DNA of 64,000 nt, taken from the NCBI RefSeq assembly GCF_032050975.1, contig NZ_CP116967.1:1733001-1797000 (forward strand), in the 5' to 3' direction. Of this stretch, positions 44,597 through 56,800 are shown one piece after another. Every line of letters begins with the position of its first letter. Positions within the stretch are counted from its first letter, which is position 1. Position numbers and translations under genes: made by a program. This DNA comes from Candidatus Nitrospira allomarina. GTDB lineage: Bacteria > Nitrospirota > Nitrospiria > Nitrospirales > UBA8639. The notes beneath the pieces are model-generated. The model worked only from the letters and a program-made list of their open reading frames with translations. It was not told the origin of the DNA and did not search any database.

Positions 44597-46414
44597 ATGA
44601 ATTCTCGGGTGAAAAACTTACTGTTTTGGGTGTTTGTGTGTTTGTTCATGATTTTGTTGTTCAATCTCTTTACGGTGCCCAATCAGCATCCAGAAGATCC
44701 CGTCATCTTTAGCGATTTCATGGCACACTTGGAAAAAGGGGATGTTGAACGAGTTATCATCAAGAACAATAATATCAGTGCGATTTTGAAAGATGGTACC
44801 CGGATCCAAACCTATTCGGTTGAGTATCCAGACCTGGTTAAGGTATTGCAGGAAAAATCCGTACAAATTGAAGCCAAACCACCTGAAGATAATCCCTGGT
44901 ACATCACCTTCCTGCTCTCCTGGGGACCATTTGTACTCTTTTTGGGATTGTGGTTTTTCCTGATGCGTCAAATGCAGATGGGCGGCAACCGGGCTCTGTC
45001 ATTTGGGAAAAGCCGTGCCCGCCTCCTAACCGAGGAGAAGAAAAAAATCACGTTTGCGGATGTCGCGGGGGTGGATGAGGCAAAAGAGGAAGTGGTGGAA
45101 ATCATAGATTTTCTGAAGGACCCTGCAAAATTCCAAAAATTAGGTGGGCGTATTCCTAAAGGAGTCTTGATTGTTGGGCCTCCAGGTACGGGGAAAACCT
45201 TGTTAGCCAAAGCGATTGCTGGCGAAGCTGGTGTGCCGTTTTTCAGCATTAGTGGATCGGATTTTGTAGAAATGTTTGTCGGAGTTGGGGCTTCACGGGT
45301 TCGAGATCTCTTTGAGCAGGGGAAAAAGCATGCGCCTTGTATCATTTTTATTGATGAAATTGATGCGGTAGGCCGATTGCGTGGCGCCGGTCTTGGGGGA
45401 GGGCATGATGAACGGGAGCAAACCCTAAATCAATTATTAGTTGAAATGGATGGGTTTGATACCACGGAAGGCGTGATCCTGATTGCGGCGACCAATAGAC
45501 CTGATGTGCTGGATCCTGCCTTGTTACGACCAGGCCGGTTTGATCGGCAAGTTGTCGTGAATCGTCCTGATGTTCGTGGGAGAGGGGAAATTCTCAAGGT
45601 TCATACTAAAAAAGTCCCTGTCTCGTCAGATGTGGATTTGGAGCAAATTGCCAGAGGGACTCCGGGTTTTTCCGGGGCTGATTTGGAAAACCTGGTTAAC
45701 GAAGCCGCCTTGTGGGCTGCTCGCCTCGATAAAAAAACTGTTGACCAAATAGATTTTGAAAACGCCAAAGATAAGGTTTTAATGGGTGTCGAACGTAAGA
45801 GCATGGTTCTGACTGAGGAAGAAAAGCGCACGACGGCGTTTCATGAGGCGGGCCACGCTTTGATGGCGAAACTCTTACCAGGAACGGATCCTGTTCATAA
45901 AGTCACCATTATTCCTCGGGGGCGGGCTTTGGGCATGACGATGCAACTGCCCATCGATGACCGACATAGTTACTCGAAGGACTTTTTGTACAATACACTC
46001 TCCATTCTGTTTGGGGGGCGCGTGGCAGAAGAATTAATATTTAAAAGCGTGACCACTGGGGCTGGGAACGATATTGAGCGGGCCACGGATTTGGCGAGAA
46101 AAATGGTTTGCGAATGGGGTATGAGTGAAAAATTAGGTCCATTGACATTTGGAAAAAAAGACGAAGAAGTTTTCCTGGGACGTGATTTTGGTTCTCGTCG
46201 AGATTTTAGTGATCAAGTGGCTTTAGAAATTGACAAGGAAGTCAAACGGCTTGTAGTTGAATCTTATGAACGAACGACCAGGATGCTAACCGAACACATT
46301 CATACACTACGGGCCATCGCTGAAGCATTGTTGGAAAAAGAGGTGTTAGACGGCATCGAAATTGAAAAAATTGTTCAACAGTCATCTTCGCTTGAGCAAG
46401 CTGCAGCAGTGTAA
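44597..46414 (+). CDS. ftsH: ATP-dependent membrane zinc metalloprotease FtsH
   Basis: A 605-residue protein with two N-terminal membrane segments (about 7-25 and 104-123) flanking a periplasmic loop. The AAA domain follows: Walker [14 protein letters not shown], Walker [14 protein letters not shown] and the second region of homology [20 protein letters not shown]. The zinc protease motif is [12 protein letters not shown]. FtsH removes damaged membrane proteins and short-lived cytoplasmic regulators. It lies 108 bp after hpt. The 358 bp that follow contain no gene. Confidence 0.97.
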   Translation: MNSRVKNLLFWVFVCLFMILLFNLFTVPNQHPEDPVIFSDFMAHLEKGDVERVIIKNNNISAILKDGTRIQTYSVEYPDLVKVLQEKSVQIEAKPPEDNPWYITFLLSWGPFVLFLGLWFFLMRQMQMGGNRALSFGKSRARLLTEEKKKITFADVAGVDEAKEEVVEIIDFLKDPAKFQKLGGRIPKGVLIVGPPGTGKTLLAKAIAGEAGVPFFSISGSDFVEMFVGVGASRVRDLFEQGKKHAPCIIFIDEIDAVGRLRGAGLGGGHDEREQTLNQLLVEMDGFDTTEGVILIAATNRPDVLDPALLRPGRFDRQVVVNRPDVRGRGEILKVHTKKVPVSSDVDLEQIARGTPGFSGADLENLVNEAALWAARLDKKTVDQIDFENAKDKVLMGVERKSMVLTEEEKRTTAFHEAGHALMAKLLPGTDPVHKVTIIPRGRALGMTMQLPIDDRHSYSKDFLYNTLSILFGGRVAEELIFKSVTTGAGNDIERATDLARKMVCEWGMSEKLGPLTFGKKDEEVFLGRDFGSRRDFSDQVALEIDKEVKRLVVESYERTTRMLTEHIHTLRAIAEALLEKEVLDGIEIEKIVQQSSSLEQAAAV

Positions 46415-46772
46415 CGAGATTTCATGAATTTTTCATCAATTAGAATAGCCACGGAATTCTCGTTTCAGGCTAAGCTGGTATATTTTTCCTACTCCCCCTT
46501 ATGAAAAACTCAAATGTTTGAACCCCTTGTTTCCATTGAAATCATTTTTCTCCATCCACCGTGGGTTTAGAGCATGTTAATTGGGCCCATCACTATTGTG
46601 AGGGCTTCCCCCTTAAGAATTTATCTATCAAACGTTACCCCTTCCACTATTCTTTTCTTTGTCCATTCGCGGCTTTTCTAATCATTCAATTCGTTGAAAT
46701 TTATATGGCAGAAAGTCCTATTTGATTTTTAAAACCCCCTCATGCCAATGAGTTGGTTAACGGCATAAGCCC
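46415..46772. other. Gene-free spacer between ftsH and folP
   Basis: No frame of useful length on either strand. The plus strand is strongly pyrimidine-rich (tracts such as CCTACTCCCCCTTATG and CCCCTTCCACTATTCTTTTC). It probably holds a promoter for folP, but I see no clear -35/-10 pair or hairpin terminator. Confidence 0.6.
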
Positions 46773-47648
46773 ATGAAACCCGCAGCTGTCGCAGGTCCCA
46801 CTTTTACTGCAATCCGATGCCGAGAAAAGACCTTGCCCATTGGGTCAAAGGTCTTAATCATGGGTATCTTGAACATGACTCCGGATTCTTTTTCTGAGGA
46901 TGGACATTTCCTCAACGCTGAGGCAGCCCTTGAACGAGCACAACAGATGATTGCCGAGGGAGCGGACTTAATTGATATCGGGGGAGAATCGACGAGGCCT
47001 GGAGCGTTATATGTGGATAAGAACGAGGAAATAAATCGAATTGCTCCCATTCTGACCGCGTTGAGAAAACTCACCAATATCCCCATTTCTATTGATACAC
47101 GCAAAGCTGCTGTGGCTCGAACCGCATTGGATCTAGGCGCCGATATCATCAATGATGTGAGCGCTCTTCAAGATGATCCTCGAATGGCTCAATTAATTCA
47201 AGAAACCGGAGCAGGGTTGGTCCTCATGCACCGCCAGGGGCATAGTATAAATATGCAGCATGCCCCACAATATAAAGATGTCGTAGTTGAAATTAAAGAC
47301 TTTTTATCTGAACGGGTCTCCATGGCTCGATCGATGGGGATTCCGGCAGATCATATTATGATTGATCCGGGAATCGGGTTTGGGAAAACCCTTGATCATA
47401 ATTTGAAAATTCTTAGTAACATTGGGGAATTCCTTCCATTGGGACACCCTATTTTAATTGGGGTGTCACGGAAAGCCTTTATAGGGACATTAACGGGAAA
47501 ACCGGTTGGGAAACGGGAATTCGGGAATGCTGTTGCGGTGGCCGCTGCTGTCTGGCAGGGAGTTCATATTGTACGAGTTCATGAGGTGGGAGCCATGCAC
47601 GATGCTATTAAGGTGGCTCAAGCTTTACAAAATTTGTGCGACAAGTAA
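46773..47648 (+). CDS. folP: Dihydropteroate synthase
   Basis: A 291-residue TIM-barrel enzyme. It has the signatures IMGILNMTPDSFSEDGHF and LIDIGGESTRPGA, then SIDTRKAAVARTAL and VLMHRQGHSINMQ, and ends with the phosphate loop GVSRKAFIGTLTG. It joins p-aminobenzoate to the pterin diphosphate in folate synthesis. No good ribosome-binding site precedes the ATG at 46773, so the first 20 residues are uncertain. The ftsH-folP-glmM order is common. Confidence 0.95.
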   Translation: MKPAAVAGPTFTAIRCREKTLPIGSKVLIMGILNMTPDSFSEDGHFLNAEAALERAQQMIAEGADLIDIGGESTRPGALYVDKNEEINRIAPILTALRKLTNIPISIDTRKAAVARTALDLGADIINDVSALQDDPRMAQLIQETGAGLVLMHRQGHSINMQHAPQYKDVVVEIKDFLSERVSMARSMGIPADHIMIDPGIGFGKTLDHNLKILSNIGEFLPLGHPILIGVSRKAFIGTLTGKPVGKREFGNAVAVAAAVWQGVHIVRVHEVGAMHDAIKVAQALQNLCDK

Positions 47649-47839
47649 TAGGGTCGGTGGTAAGATCTCCCCCCGTGGCGTTTTCACCCCTTTGTCCGGC
47701 TTACAACAATGGCTTGGACTGGATTTTTGGGATTTTCGTTCCAGGCCTTTGATGCGCTTTTGAGTAGTGCGACAACATATATTTCCCGCTATTCATTTTG
47801 TTTTATGGTCTGAGTTCATTACTAAAAAAAGGGAACCAC

Positions 47840-49189
47840 ATGGGGAAACTATTCGGTACGGATGGGGTGCGTGGGGTCGCGAACCTGGATCCGATGACTA
47901 GCGAAATGGCCATGAAATTAGGACGGGCGGCAGCCCATGTTTTTCGTAAACGTGATGGACGACATAAAATCATCATTGGCAAAGATACTCGTGTGTCCGG
48001 GTATATGCTGGAGTCTGCCTTAACTGCCGGACTGTGCTCTATGGGTGTGGATGTCTTATTGGTCGGCCCCTTACCCACCCCGGCAATTGCGTTCATGACC
48101 CGTAGCTTGAGAGCCGATGCCGGGGTGATGATTTCTGCTTCCCACAACCCCTATCAGGATAATGGCATAAAGTTTTTTTCGAATGACGGGATGAAATTGC
48201 CGGATGAACTGGAACACCGTATTGAGAATCTTATTCTTTCCAATGAAATTGAGCATATTCGACCGACCGCTGACGCCATCGGAAAAGCCTATCGCATTGA
48301 TGATGCTGAAGGACGATATATTGAGTTCGTCAAGCGTTCGCTTCCCCGTGAAATGGATTTTCAAAATATGCGAATTGTCTTGGATTGTGCCCATGGAGCA
48401 GCGTATCACGTTTTCCCAAAGGTCATTCATGAACTAGGCGCGAAAGTCTGGGTGATGGGCAATGAACCTGACGGTCTCAATATAAATGACGGGTGTGGTG
48501 CGGTGCACCCGGAACGGTTACAGCAGATGGTTCGAGACCGGAAGGCCGACCTCGGTATTGCCCTTGACGGAGACGCGGATCGGGCTTTGTTTGTCTGTGA
48601 GAAGGGACAGGTGGTGGATGGAGATCATGCCTTGGCGGCTTTTGCTCTTGACCTTAAACGGCTAGGCCGATTACGACACAATACCGTGGTCGGAACCGTG
48701 ATGAGTAATTTTGGGTTTGAGGTCTGTATGCGAGAGGCTGGTATCAATTTGGTACGAACGGCTGTTGGGGACCGATATATCTTAGAGCGAATGGTGGCTG
48801 AAGATTTTAATCTGGGTGGAGAGCAATCCGGCCATATGATATTTTTGGATTATCATACGAGTGGTGATGGAATGATCTCCGGCTTGCAAATGCTGAAGCT
48901 GATGAAGCGAGCTCAAAAACCATTGTCGGAAATTGCCATGTGTATGCATTCTACCCCTCAAGTATTGGTAGGGGTCACCGTTCCCCGCAAGCCTGATCTG
49001 CAGAGCCTTCCACAGTTACAGCAGGCTATTCAAGACAAAGAGCGGGCGCTGAATGGAACCGGGCGGATTCTTGTACGCTATTCCGGTACGGAACCATTGC
49101 TGCGAGTGATGGTTGAAGGTCAAGATAACCAGGTCATACAGGAGATTGCAGATGATTTAATCACAGTGGTGAAGTCCTGCATTCAGTAA
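47840..49189 (+). CDS. glmM: Phosphoglucosamine mutase
   Basis: A 449-residue alpha-D-phosphohexomutase starting [20 protein letters not shown]. The phosphorylated active-site Ser is in [17 protein letters not shown], the metal loop is [12 protein letters not shown] and the sugar-binding loop is [10 protein letters not shown]. The C-terminal [15 protein letters not shown] binds phosphate. It converts glucosamine 6-phosphate to the 1-phosphate for peptidoglycan and LPS. The in-frame codon at 47798 is rejected because the family starts at MGKLFGTDG. Confidence 0.96.
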   Translation: MGKLFGTDGVRGVANLDPMTSEMAMKLGRAAAHVFRKRDGRHKIIIGKDTRVSGYMLESALTAGLCSMGVDVLLVGPLPTPAIAFMTRSLRADAGVMISASHNPYQDNGIKFFSNDGMKLPDELEHRIENLILSNEIEHIRPTADAIGKAYRIDDAEGRYIEFVKRSLPREMDFQNMRIVLDCAHGAAYHVFPKVIHELGAKVWVMGNEPDGLNINDGCGAVHPERLQQMVRDRKADLGIALDGDADRALFVCEKGQVVDGDHALAAFALDLKRLGRLRHNTVVGTVMSNFGFEVCMREAGINLVRTAVGDRYILERMVAEDFNLGGEQSGHMIFLDYHTSGDGMISGLQMLKLMKRAQKPLSEIAMCMHSTPQVLVGVTVPRKPDLQSLPQLQQAIQDKERALNGTGRILVRYSGTEPLLRVMVEGQDNQVIQEIADDLITVVKSCIQ

Positions 49190-49241
49190 GGATCAGGTTG
49201 CTGTCGCCGGTCTTGGTAAAGAGTTTCATTAACCATATGCA

Positions 49242-51866
49242 TTGTCCTATGTGATACTCCATGGAGTAGTGTCCTACCTCACCGGGCTTTGGTTTGGCCC
49301 GTTTCTACCATTCTTCCCCCTATCACTTTTGGGGGCTCTTTTTATTTTTGGGTGCATTCTCACCTGGTTTGAACAACAGCGACGCCTAACTCGAAAAACC
49401 GGGTTCATCCTGTTTGCCCTTGTGGTGGGAGGAATCGGCCATGGTTATTGGGCATCGGCCACGCAATGGGATTCGAATCTCGTTATCGAGGGGGGAGAAC
49501 AGCCCATCTTCCTTGAAGGAACTATTGTTGCACCGGTCAGGCAGACCCCGGATGGGCTGGTTTTGCTGGTGGAGGCGACCCATATGGTGAAACAGGGAGA
49601 GGCGCAGATGGCTCATGGGCGAATCCGTCTCACTTGGCGGGAACCAGGTGCTTCTACATTAAGTTACGGTGATCATGTCGCCTTTATGGCCAGAGTACGC
49701 GAACCCTATGGAACCATGAACCCTGGCGGGTTTCATTATGGACGATATCTAAAACGCCAAGGAATTCATGCTGTCGCGACTGTGCAAGGCCCGGAAGGCA
49801 TCAGGATTCAGGGCACCCCGGAGCTGACCACCCGTGGGTTTATATTGGGTGTGGTCGATCGCTGGCGCCAATCGATTCATTCTGCGGCGGTCTCCAGTCT
49901 CACCAATCCTGCATTGGGATTGTTCCTAGGGATGGTACTGGGAGAGCAAAGTTATATTGAGTCGGATATTCGAGACGCTTTTATGGCCAGCGGAACCGTG
50001 CATATTCTTTCGATCTCCGGGTCTCATTTAGGGTTATTGGCATTGTTGATTTTTGCCGGAGCACGATGGAGCCTGCGCCAGTTACCGACCGTTTGGCTGG
50101 AACAACTTTCGTTACGACTCACCGCCACACGGTTTGCGGTCCTTATCACATTGCCGGCCGTCTCTTTTTATACCTTGCTGGCGGGTGCGGAAATGGCGAC
50201 GGTCCGCTCATGGATTATGATCGTGGTGTGTTGTGCCGGCATATGGTTGGGAAGGGAACGCAATCTGGTGACAGCGCTAGCCCTAGCCGCGCTTCTTATG
50301 GTGTTGCCGCATCCAGAGGCCATTCAGGATATTTCTTTCCAGTTATCATATCTCTCAGTTGCTGCAATTGCATTCGTGGTTCAGGCCCGGAAAGAAAAGG
50401 ATTCCAAGCTATCCGGATTAGATGCAGCCTTCCCACCAGCACAACCGACATGGCTCTTGGGTCTCTGGCAAAAGGCGGTGCTAGCCTGGCTGATGACCCT
50501 CGCAGTCAGCCTGACCACTTTGCCTTTGGTCGCCCATGACTTTCATCAAATACCGTGGCTGGGATTATTGGCAAATATGGTGATTGTGCCCTTGGTCGGC
50601 GCGATCATGATTCCTCTAGGTTTGTTGTCAGGGATGATGGTCTTAGTGGCGGGAGGAGGAACTCTTCCTTTGTCCAGTCTGAATCAATGGATCTTTGACT
50701 GGCTCGCGCAGGTCGTGATGATGCTCTCACATGTTCCCGGAGCGGCCTGGTATGTCGCATCGCCGAGCTTGAGTTCGATGATCGTCTTTTGGGGACTGTT
50801 GGCCGTGGTTGTGGCTATGTGGCATCGGAAGTTGATCCGATGGGGCTGTGGCACAATTCTGCTCGCGATTCTCCTGTGGTGGGGATGGTCCCCGCGCACA
50901 GGGTGGGATCCGGGAACCGTACGAGTCACGTTCCTGGATGTGGGACAAGGTGATGCCACCCTCATTGAATTACCCGACGGCCAAACCGTCTTGATCGATG
51001 GTGGACCATCCTATCGAAAATTGGATATGGGACGCGCGGTCATCGGACCGTATCTCTGGAATCAGGGGATCCGGAGGTTGGATCATGTGGTTGCGACGCA
51101 TCCGCAATGGGATCATGTGGGTGGCCTGCCGTGGGTGTTGGATACGTTCGAGGTAGGACATTATTGGGATAATGGCATCTCTCGCCCGGAACGCTTTTTT
51201 TCTCGCCTCCACTCGGCGGTGAAATCTGCTGGGCTTCAGGAACAGACAAGCAAAGCAGGAACTGTCATTGTCGGCCCCGGACCTTGCTCTCTGACTGTGC
51301 TTGGTCCCTCCCCCAGCCCAGGGACGGAGAAGTATGGTTCCCGAACAGTGTCTAGTGGAAAGAGTCTCAATAATCGATCGCTCGTCACCAGGCTCGAGTG
51401 CGGGCCGCATTCATTTTTGTTCACGGCCGATGCGGAACAGCAATCTCTGAATGAATTGCTTCGGGTTTCCAATGGTTTTTCTGCCCGCATCGTGAAAGTA
51501 CCGCATCATGGAGCGAAAAGTTCTCTGCATCGTGAATGGGTGAATCGCCTTCAAGCTGAGGCGATGGTTGTTTCGGTCGGTGCCCATAATCGGTACGGAC
51601 ATCCAGCTCCTGAGGTGTTGGATGCGTATAAACAGCGAGGCCTTCCTGTATACCGGACTGATCGCGATGGAGCGGTCTGGTTCATGGGAAGTATCGGATC
51701 GGACGACATGACGGTGCGAACAGCGAGGGAGGGAAGCCTGCTCCAGATTCAAGCCGGCCCGCGTATGTGGAGAGAGGAATGGGGCAATTGGACTCGAATA
51801 GGGAATCGATTAAACGGTTTTTCCAACAGCGTGGCATCTGGATTTCGGGGTCTTCCTCATAAATAG
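49242..51866 (+). CDS. comEC: DNA internalisation protein ComEC/Rec2
   Basis: An 874-residue protein with three parts. An N-terminal membrane and OB-like region (1-190) leads to the competence domain (about 215-530, FLGMVLGEQSYIESDIRDAF, ILSISGSHLGLLALLIF) with many membrane segments. A C-terminal metallo-beta-lactamase-like domain follows (570-820: VTFLDVGQGDATLIELPDG, THPQWDHVGGLPW, VPHHGAKSS). ComEC forms the inner-membrane channel for single-stranded DNA in natural transformation. Start is tentative: TTG at 49242 is the first in-frame codon and GTG codons lie downstream. It ends the long ccsA-to-comEC block, 52 bp after glmM. Confidence 0.93.
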   Translation: MSYVILHGVVSYLTGLWFGPFLPFFPLSLLGALFIFGCILTWFEQQRRLTRKTGFILFALVVGGIGHGYWASATQWDSNLVIEGGEQPIFLEGTIVAPVRQTPDGLVLLVEATHMVKQGEAQMAHGRIRLTWREPGASTLSYGDHVAFMARVREPYGTMNPGGFHYGRYLKRQGIHAVATVQGPEGIRIQGTPELTTRGFILGVVDRWRQSIHSAAVSSLTNPALGLFLGMVLGEQSYIESDIRDAFMASGTVHILSISGSHLGLLALLIFAGARWSLRQLPTVWLEQLSLRLTATRFAVLITLPAVSFYTLLAGAEMATVRSWIMIVVCCAGIWLGRERNLVTALALAALLMVLPHPEAIQDISFQLSYLSVAAIAFVVQARKEKDSKLSGLDAAFPPAQPTWLLGLWQKAVLAWLMTLAVSLTTLPLVAHDFHQIPWLGLLANMVIVPLVGAIMIPLGLLSGMMVLVAGGGTLPLSSLNQWIFDWLAQVVMMLSHVPGAAWYVASPSLSSMIVFWGLLAVVVAMWHRKLIRWGCGTILLAILLWWGWSPRTGWDPGTVRVTFLDVGQGDATLIELPDGQTVLIDGGPSYRKLDMGRAVIGPYLWNQGIRRLDHVVATHPQWDHVGGLPWVLDTFEVGHYWDNGISRPERFFSRLHSAVKSAGLQEQTSKAGTVIVGPGPCSLTVLGPSPSPGTEKYGSRTVSSGKSLNNRSLVTRLECGPHSFLFTADAEQQSLNELLRVSNGFSARIVKVPHHGAKSSLHREWVNRLQAEAMVVSVGAHNRYGHPAPEVLDAYKQRGLPVYRTDRDGAVWFMGSIGSDDMTVRTAREGSLLQIQAGPRMWREEWGNWTRIGNRLNGFSNSVASGFRGLPHK

Positions 51867-52074
51867 CCTATTCGCCACATTGCGAATCCATCGTGAACAT
51901 TTTACGATAAAATTGCCGTATTCGATAACTGCTGTGTGGGTTTGTCTATTTCCGCAAATGAGGAAGAGTGGTGTGCCAAATTTTGCTTCCACGTTTTAAG
52001 CCGCTGTCGAGGACAGATTGTCAGCCAAAGATAAAAAATTTCTCAAGATCGGTTATTGTCATTAAAGGAGTCTC

Positions 52075-52803
52075 ATGGCGAATCAAGACCAATTGAAGCT
52101 CATCAAGGCGGGGGTAAATGTCTGGAATGCATGGAGAAAAGCCAATCCTTCCATTCGCATAGATTTGAGTGGTGGAAATTTTTCCAGACTGGAATTGTCC
52201 TGTGTCGATTTGGCCGGTGCTAACTTGCAAGATGTCAATTTCAATCACGCGGATCTTTCAGGTGCCATATTGGCCGGGGCTAATTTGACAGAGTCCAGTT
52301 TGTTGGAAACAAATTTGACCGGCGCGAACTTGGAAAATGCGAATGTGAGTGACGCGGATCTTCTCCGGGCCATACTCATACGGGCGAATCTTGAGCGGGC
52401 ACATCTTGCCAAAACGGATTTAACAGGGGCAGATCTCACCGAAGCGAATCTGACTGAAGCGAATCTTCTCTTGGCCAATTTACAAGGCGCAAAACTCATT
52501 GAGGCTAATTTGGAGAGATGTAAGCTGCGAGAGGCAAATCTGGCCCAGGCGGATCTTGCTAGCGCCAATCTTGGTCGTGCTGATTTGGCACAGGCCAATC
52601 TCACGCAAGCGAATCTAGGGGGTGCGAATGTTGAGCAGGCTTCACTGATTCAGGTGAATTTGGAGGAGGCTAATCTTCAGGATCTTTACAACACGACTCT
52701 CCTCCAATTGTCAAAAGCCAAATCATTGCGGCAGGCTCGCCTTGACCCGCCAATCTATGCACAGCTTTCAATGGAGTATCCTCATGTATGTGGGGAGGAT
52801 TAG
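52075..52803 (+). CDS. Pentapeptide-repeat protein
   Basis: A 242-residue protein. After a 25-residue lead (LIKAGVNVWNAWRKANP), residues 30-205 are continuous A(N/D)Lxx repeats (GANLQDVNF, then TGADLTEANLTEANLLLANL and so on), which fold as a right-handed square beta-helix. A 35-residue non-repeat tail with one Cys ends the protein. It lacks a signal peptide. Some such proteins mimic DNA and protect gyrase, but most have no known role. AAGGAG precedes the ATG at 52075. It is a single-gene unit. Confidence 0.9.
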   Translation: MANQDQLKLIKAGVNVWNAWRKANPSIRIDLSGGNFSRLELSCVDLAGANLQDVNFNHADLSGAILAGANLTESSLLETNLTGANLENANVSDADLLRAILIRANLERAHLAKTDLTGADLTEANLTEANLLLANLQGAKLIEANLERCKLREANLAQADLASANLGRADLAQANLTQANLGGANVEQASLIQVNLEEANLQDLYNTTLLQLSKAKSLRQARLDPPIYAQLSMEYPHVCGED

Positions 52804-53039
52804 TTGTGAGACGTTGTGAGGTGTTAAGAAATCTTCACTTGTGATGGAAAATTTCGGATGGAGACCAGACAGATCATGCCAATAGTGGAAAACGGGATTT
52901 TTTGATCGTAATCTGAGGAAGAGACTCGCGGTTTCTTGTGTAAAAAAAAGAGGGTGATTGTTCAGAGGAACGTGCAGCGAACTTTTGGCCGCCCTGAATT
53001 TGAATTTCCATGAGTGCTAGACTTCAGCCCGTTGCCTTC

Positions 53040-53801
53040 TTACGTGCGAATGCCGCTGACGATCTGCAGAACCATGGCCGTGAGGAACATGAGACTGATA
53101 CCAGTGAAGACCCCATAGGCCGATTGGACCCGACGGGTGGCGGTATAGAAAATCGTGGTTAGAGAAAAGATTACATATAACAGCGAGCCCGCGGCTAACG
53201 CAAAAAACATGATGGTAAAATAGTGAGACACCGCGAATCCGCTGATTAAAGTTCCCAAACAAGTTGGCAGACCTGCCAGCAATCCCATCAAAAAGATATC
53301 TTTGAAACTCGGTCTTGATTTTCCAGCCGAGCCGATGATGGCAAATCCTTCTGTCCCATTGTGTAGAGCGAAACCCATAATGAGGACCCCGCTTAAGACC
53401 CATTCGCCCTGCATGTAGGCGGCGCCGATTGCCAGGCCTTCCCCCAAATTATGAAGGCCCATTCCTAGCGCAATCATGTAGGGGAGGAATAGCTTGGATG
53501 GCTCTGTCCGATTCCGACCCTGCTGGCGTTGCTCAATGAGGACTAATCCCACAAACCCGATCAACAGGCTTCCGAGAAAGGCGACCCACGAAAGAACATC
53601 TGTCGCGCCCGTGAATTCCACAGCCTCGTGCATGAGGTCAAAAAAGAGATAGACCAGTACACCCGTTGCGATTCCAGTTAAATAGCCTTCCCAAGTCCTG
53701 CTCATGGCCTTTGCAACTATTAAAGCCAAGGCAATGCCGAGATAAATCGGGAAAACCCCCGCAATCGCGCCAAGCCCGATTAATGATCCGATTGTTTCCA
53801 T
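53040..53801 (-). CDS. ZIP-family divalent metal transporter
   Basis: A 253-residue, eight-segment membrane protein. The two metal-binding helices carry GLHNLGEGLAIGAAY and ALHNGTEGFAIIG, the paired HNxxEG motifs of ZIP transporters. A loop rich in Arg and Gln separates the third and fourth segments. ZIP proteins move zinc, iron or other divalent metals into the cytoplasm, though some bacterial members resemble exporters. It lies 86 bp downstream of the DUF255-aldo/keto reductase gene on the same strand. Confidence 0.92.
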   Translation of the reverse strand: METIGSLIGLGAIAGVFPIYLGIALALIVAKAMSRTWEGYLTGIATGVLVYLFFDLMHEAVEFTGATDVLSWVAFLGSLLIGFVGLVLIEQRQQGRNRTEPSKLFLPYMIALGMGLHNLGEGLAIGAAYMQGEWVLSGVLIMGFALHNGTEGFAIIGSAGKSRPSFKDIFLMGLLAGLPTCLGTLISGFAVSHYFTIMFFALAAGSLLYVIFSLTTIFYTATRRVQSAYGVFTGISLMFLTAMVLQIVSGIRT

Positions 53802-53887
53802 AAACTAAACCTATCAAATATTGGAGTTTGTTGGCAATAATGAAACTTGGTTTCATTTTCAAATTAAAAATAATATGAAATCAGGTA

Positions 53888-56800
53888 TCAGGGAACCTCG
53901 GATGTATGAATAGTCTCAAATAGTGCACGGGATTGAGGGAGCGCTTCCCATTTCAGAATGGTCAGTGAGTCATCCACATAAACAGGATGTCGCATGCCGT
54001 TGAGCACACAGGTTACACCTGGGATACTGGCAACCGCCCAGAGGGCTTTCCGGGCAAAGGGTTCTTCCCGTTTGGATTCTGGTATAAGGGGGTCAATGAG
54101 CTTACGAATTTCAGAGAGTTTCTTTGCACTTTTTTGTGCGGCCTCCATGCGCATGACCTTGAGGAGGGAGACGAGTTCAGGGACATAGCGATCGCGCCAC
54201 GATTCCCATATTTGCACCTCTTCCTGTTTGCCGGCGAAATGTCGGGTGAGCAGTTGGAAGACCTGATTGGCATGTGGGGCAATCGTTTGTGATTCAATTT
54301 GATCCCAGTGCTCGAGATTGTGGATAGACGGACGAATCCGCTTCAGTTCTTCGGCCCAGTTGAAATAGTCCAGCGGAGCAGCTCCTTTTTCGGGTGTGGG
54401 GACCTGGGGTGCTAACACCTGCTTGTAGTCGTTCTCCAGCGCGGCGACTTTTGGTTGTTGGGCATCAAAATTTGTATTGGAAATTTCCACCTGAGGGTCT
54501 GCGAGGCGGATCATGCCTCCGCCTTTTCCAGGAATGGCATTCAGAGGCCGGTTCACCAAAACAGCAATGTTGGCTTCCTGGGCGAATGACAAGACTGTTT
54601 GCGCCTGTTCGGGACCGGTATTGGGCGTGAGCAGAGCTCCCGATTCAAACAGATTCATCGGGAGTTGCAGTATTCGAAAATGATGGTGCGGAATGCCGGC
54701 ATGTTTTGCGGCAGCTTCAGCGGCCTTGAGCATGCGAGAGAGAGAGGTGGCTTCGGGATTATCGGGTTTGGCCGTGCAGGTATTGGAGGAGACTCCATAG
54801 TATTGCAAACGGCCGGCGGCGATTTGTGTCTCCAGATAAGAAAATGCCTGTTCCAGGCGGCGATAAAACTCTTGCCGGAGATCTTCAAGTCTGAGGGGAT
54901 CAATCGACAAGTTCCTGTTCTTGGCATCGGACAGGAAATATTCTGGATTATGCAGGAGGCAGATATCCAGGGTTTCCAGTCCCAGGCGATCAAGGCACAG
55001 AATGAGTTGTTCTTCTAGAAACGATGGATGGAGGCAATGCCAGATGCCTTCGCCATATTTGACCATCTCGGGAAACGGTTTGCCGGCTTGTTCCCTGGTC
55101 TCAGCGCGCGTAAGATTATTGCCCTGCACATAGCCGATTTTTGAAACCACGATGACTTCATCACGAGAGACAACCTCTTTAGCGATGAGATCCTTGAGCA
55201 CAACACCCACCAATCGTTCGCTCCCACCGTCGGCATAATTGGTGGACGTATCGATAAGGTTGCACCCGTCTTGTAAAGACTTTTCAAGGGCTCTGCGGTG
55301 GTCTTCCACTCCAAGGTTGATCCGGTAACCACCAAAGCCTATGCGAGAAGTGGTCAATCCGGTTGAACCCAAAGACGTATATCCATGGGAGGAAGGGGGC
55401 GAATCCTGAGGGCTGGCCAGGATTCTGGCCACGTACTGCCCCGTTCCTTGAGGAGTGGCATGTCCGGAAAGCCCCTGGCTGGTCAGTGCTTGCACGGGTG
55501 GGTCAGTTGAGGTGATGGTTCCCTGAGGATAAGTCAATACGTCAATGGCCTCTTGAGGATCGGTAATCGGAGCCTGGCAGGCAAAGTTCTTACAGACATA
55601 GAGCGCGGCTTGCCCATCGACCAGGGTTTTCCCGGTTAACAGGGGATGAGGGGTTTCAGCCTCCAGCTCTTGCCGATAGGCCAAAATGCGATACGGGACG
55701 AAACACGCATTGACCGCCGTGCGGAGTTGGTTATATCCCTTGTCAGTGGGAGATCCCACGAGAGCCAATTCCACCGGCCCTCGTAATAAAAGATCGACGA
55801 CCATGAGACTTTTGGGAAACCCTCGTGGCACCTGACCGATTTGTTGGCCATAGGCACGGATAGCATTGGTCGCGGCTTTCCGAAAGTCTTCGCGATCACG
55901 GTGAAATGATAAGCGGGCTAACGCCGATGCGGCCACCGCATTTCCACTGGGAGTTGCACCATCGGCACCTTCCCGCCCCCGGATAATTAAGGCCTCATGA
56001 TCGGCGGCTGTGGTAAAGAATCCTCCATGCTCTCGATCTTCAAAGTCTTCAAGGAGGCGTTCCGCTAATGAGACTCCTTCATGGAGATACCGTTCATGCC
56101 CTGTGGCTTCATAGACATCGATCATCGCCTCGGCCGCATAAGCATAATCTTCCAAACAGGCATTGAGGTGAGCGTGCCCTGCCCGGTAGGTGCGCCACAG
56201 CCGGCTTTCAGGCCGTGAAAGCGTGGTTAGCAGGAAATCGGCGGCCCGGATGGCACCATCCAGATACGGTTCATGGTTGAATACTCGACCGGCTTCGGCC
56301 ATCGTGCCGATCATCATGCCATTCCAGGCGGTGATGATTTTGTCATCGAGTCCCGGTGGTACACGTTTCAGACGAGCCTGATACACGGTGGATTTTGTAC
56401 GCATGATGGTCTCACGTAAGTCTTCAGGGGAACAGCCTAATTCCTTCGCTACGGTTTCGAGTGATTTTTTTGTGCGTGGGATGTTGGTGTGTTCCCAATT
56501 GCCTTCATCCGTGATGTCGTAATACGCGCAAAAGCAAGTGGCGTCTTGTTCGTTTGTCAGAATTTCACGTATCTGTTCCGGGGTCCACACGAAAAACTTA
56601 CCTTCCACTCCTTCGCTGTCCGCATCAGTGGCTGAATAAAAACCACCTTCCGGTGCAGTCATTTCTCGTAAAATGTAATCTAGGGTCTCTGTGGCGACCT
56701 GGCGGTATCGATTCTCACCTGTGACTTGAAACGCTTCAACGTATGTCCGAGCAAGGAGTGCGTTGTCATACAGCATTTTTTCAAAGTGCGGGGCTAACCA

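Noticed and set aside
52245-52604. Antisense frame with regular Arg/Ala/Ser repeats
   Set aside because: The periodicity is the mirror of the pentapeptide repeats on the plus strand.
52310-52680. Regular repeats checked as a CRISPR or tandem-repeat array
   Set aside because: The periodicity is 15 bp within a coding pentapeptide-repeat gene, without spacers.
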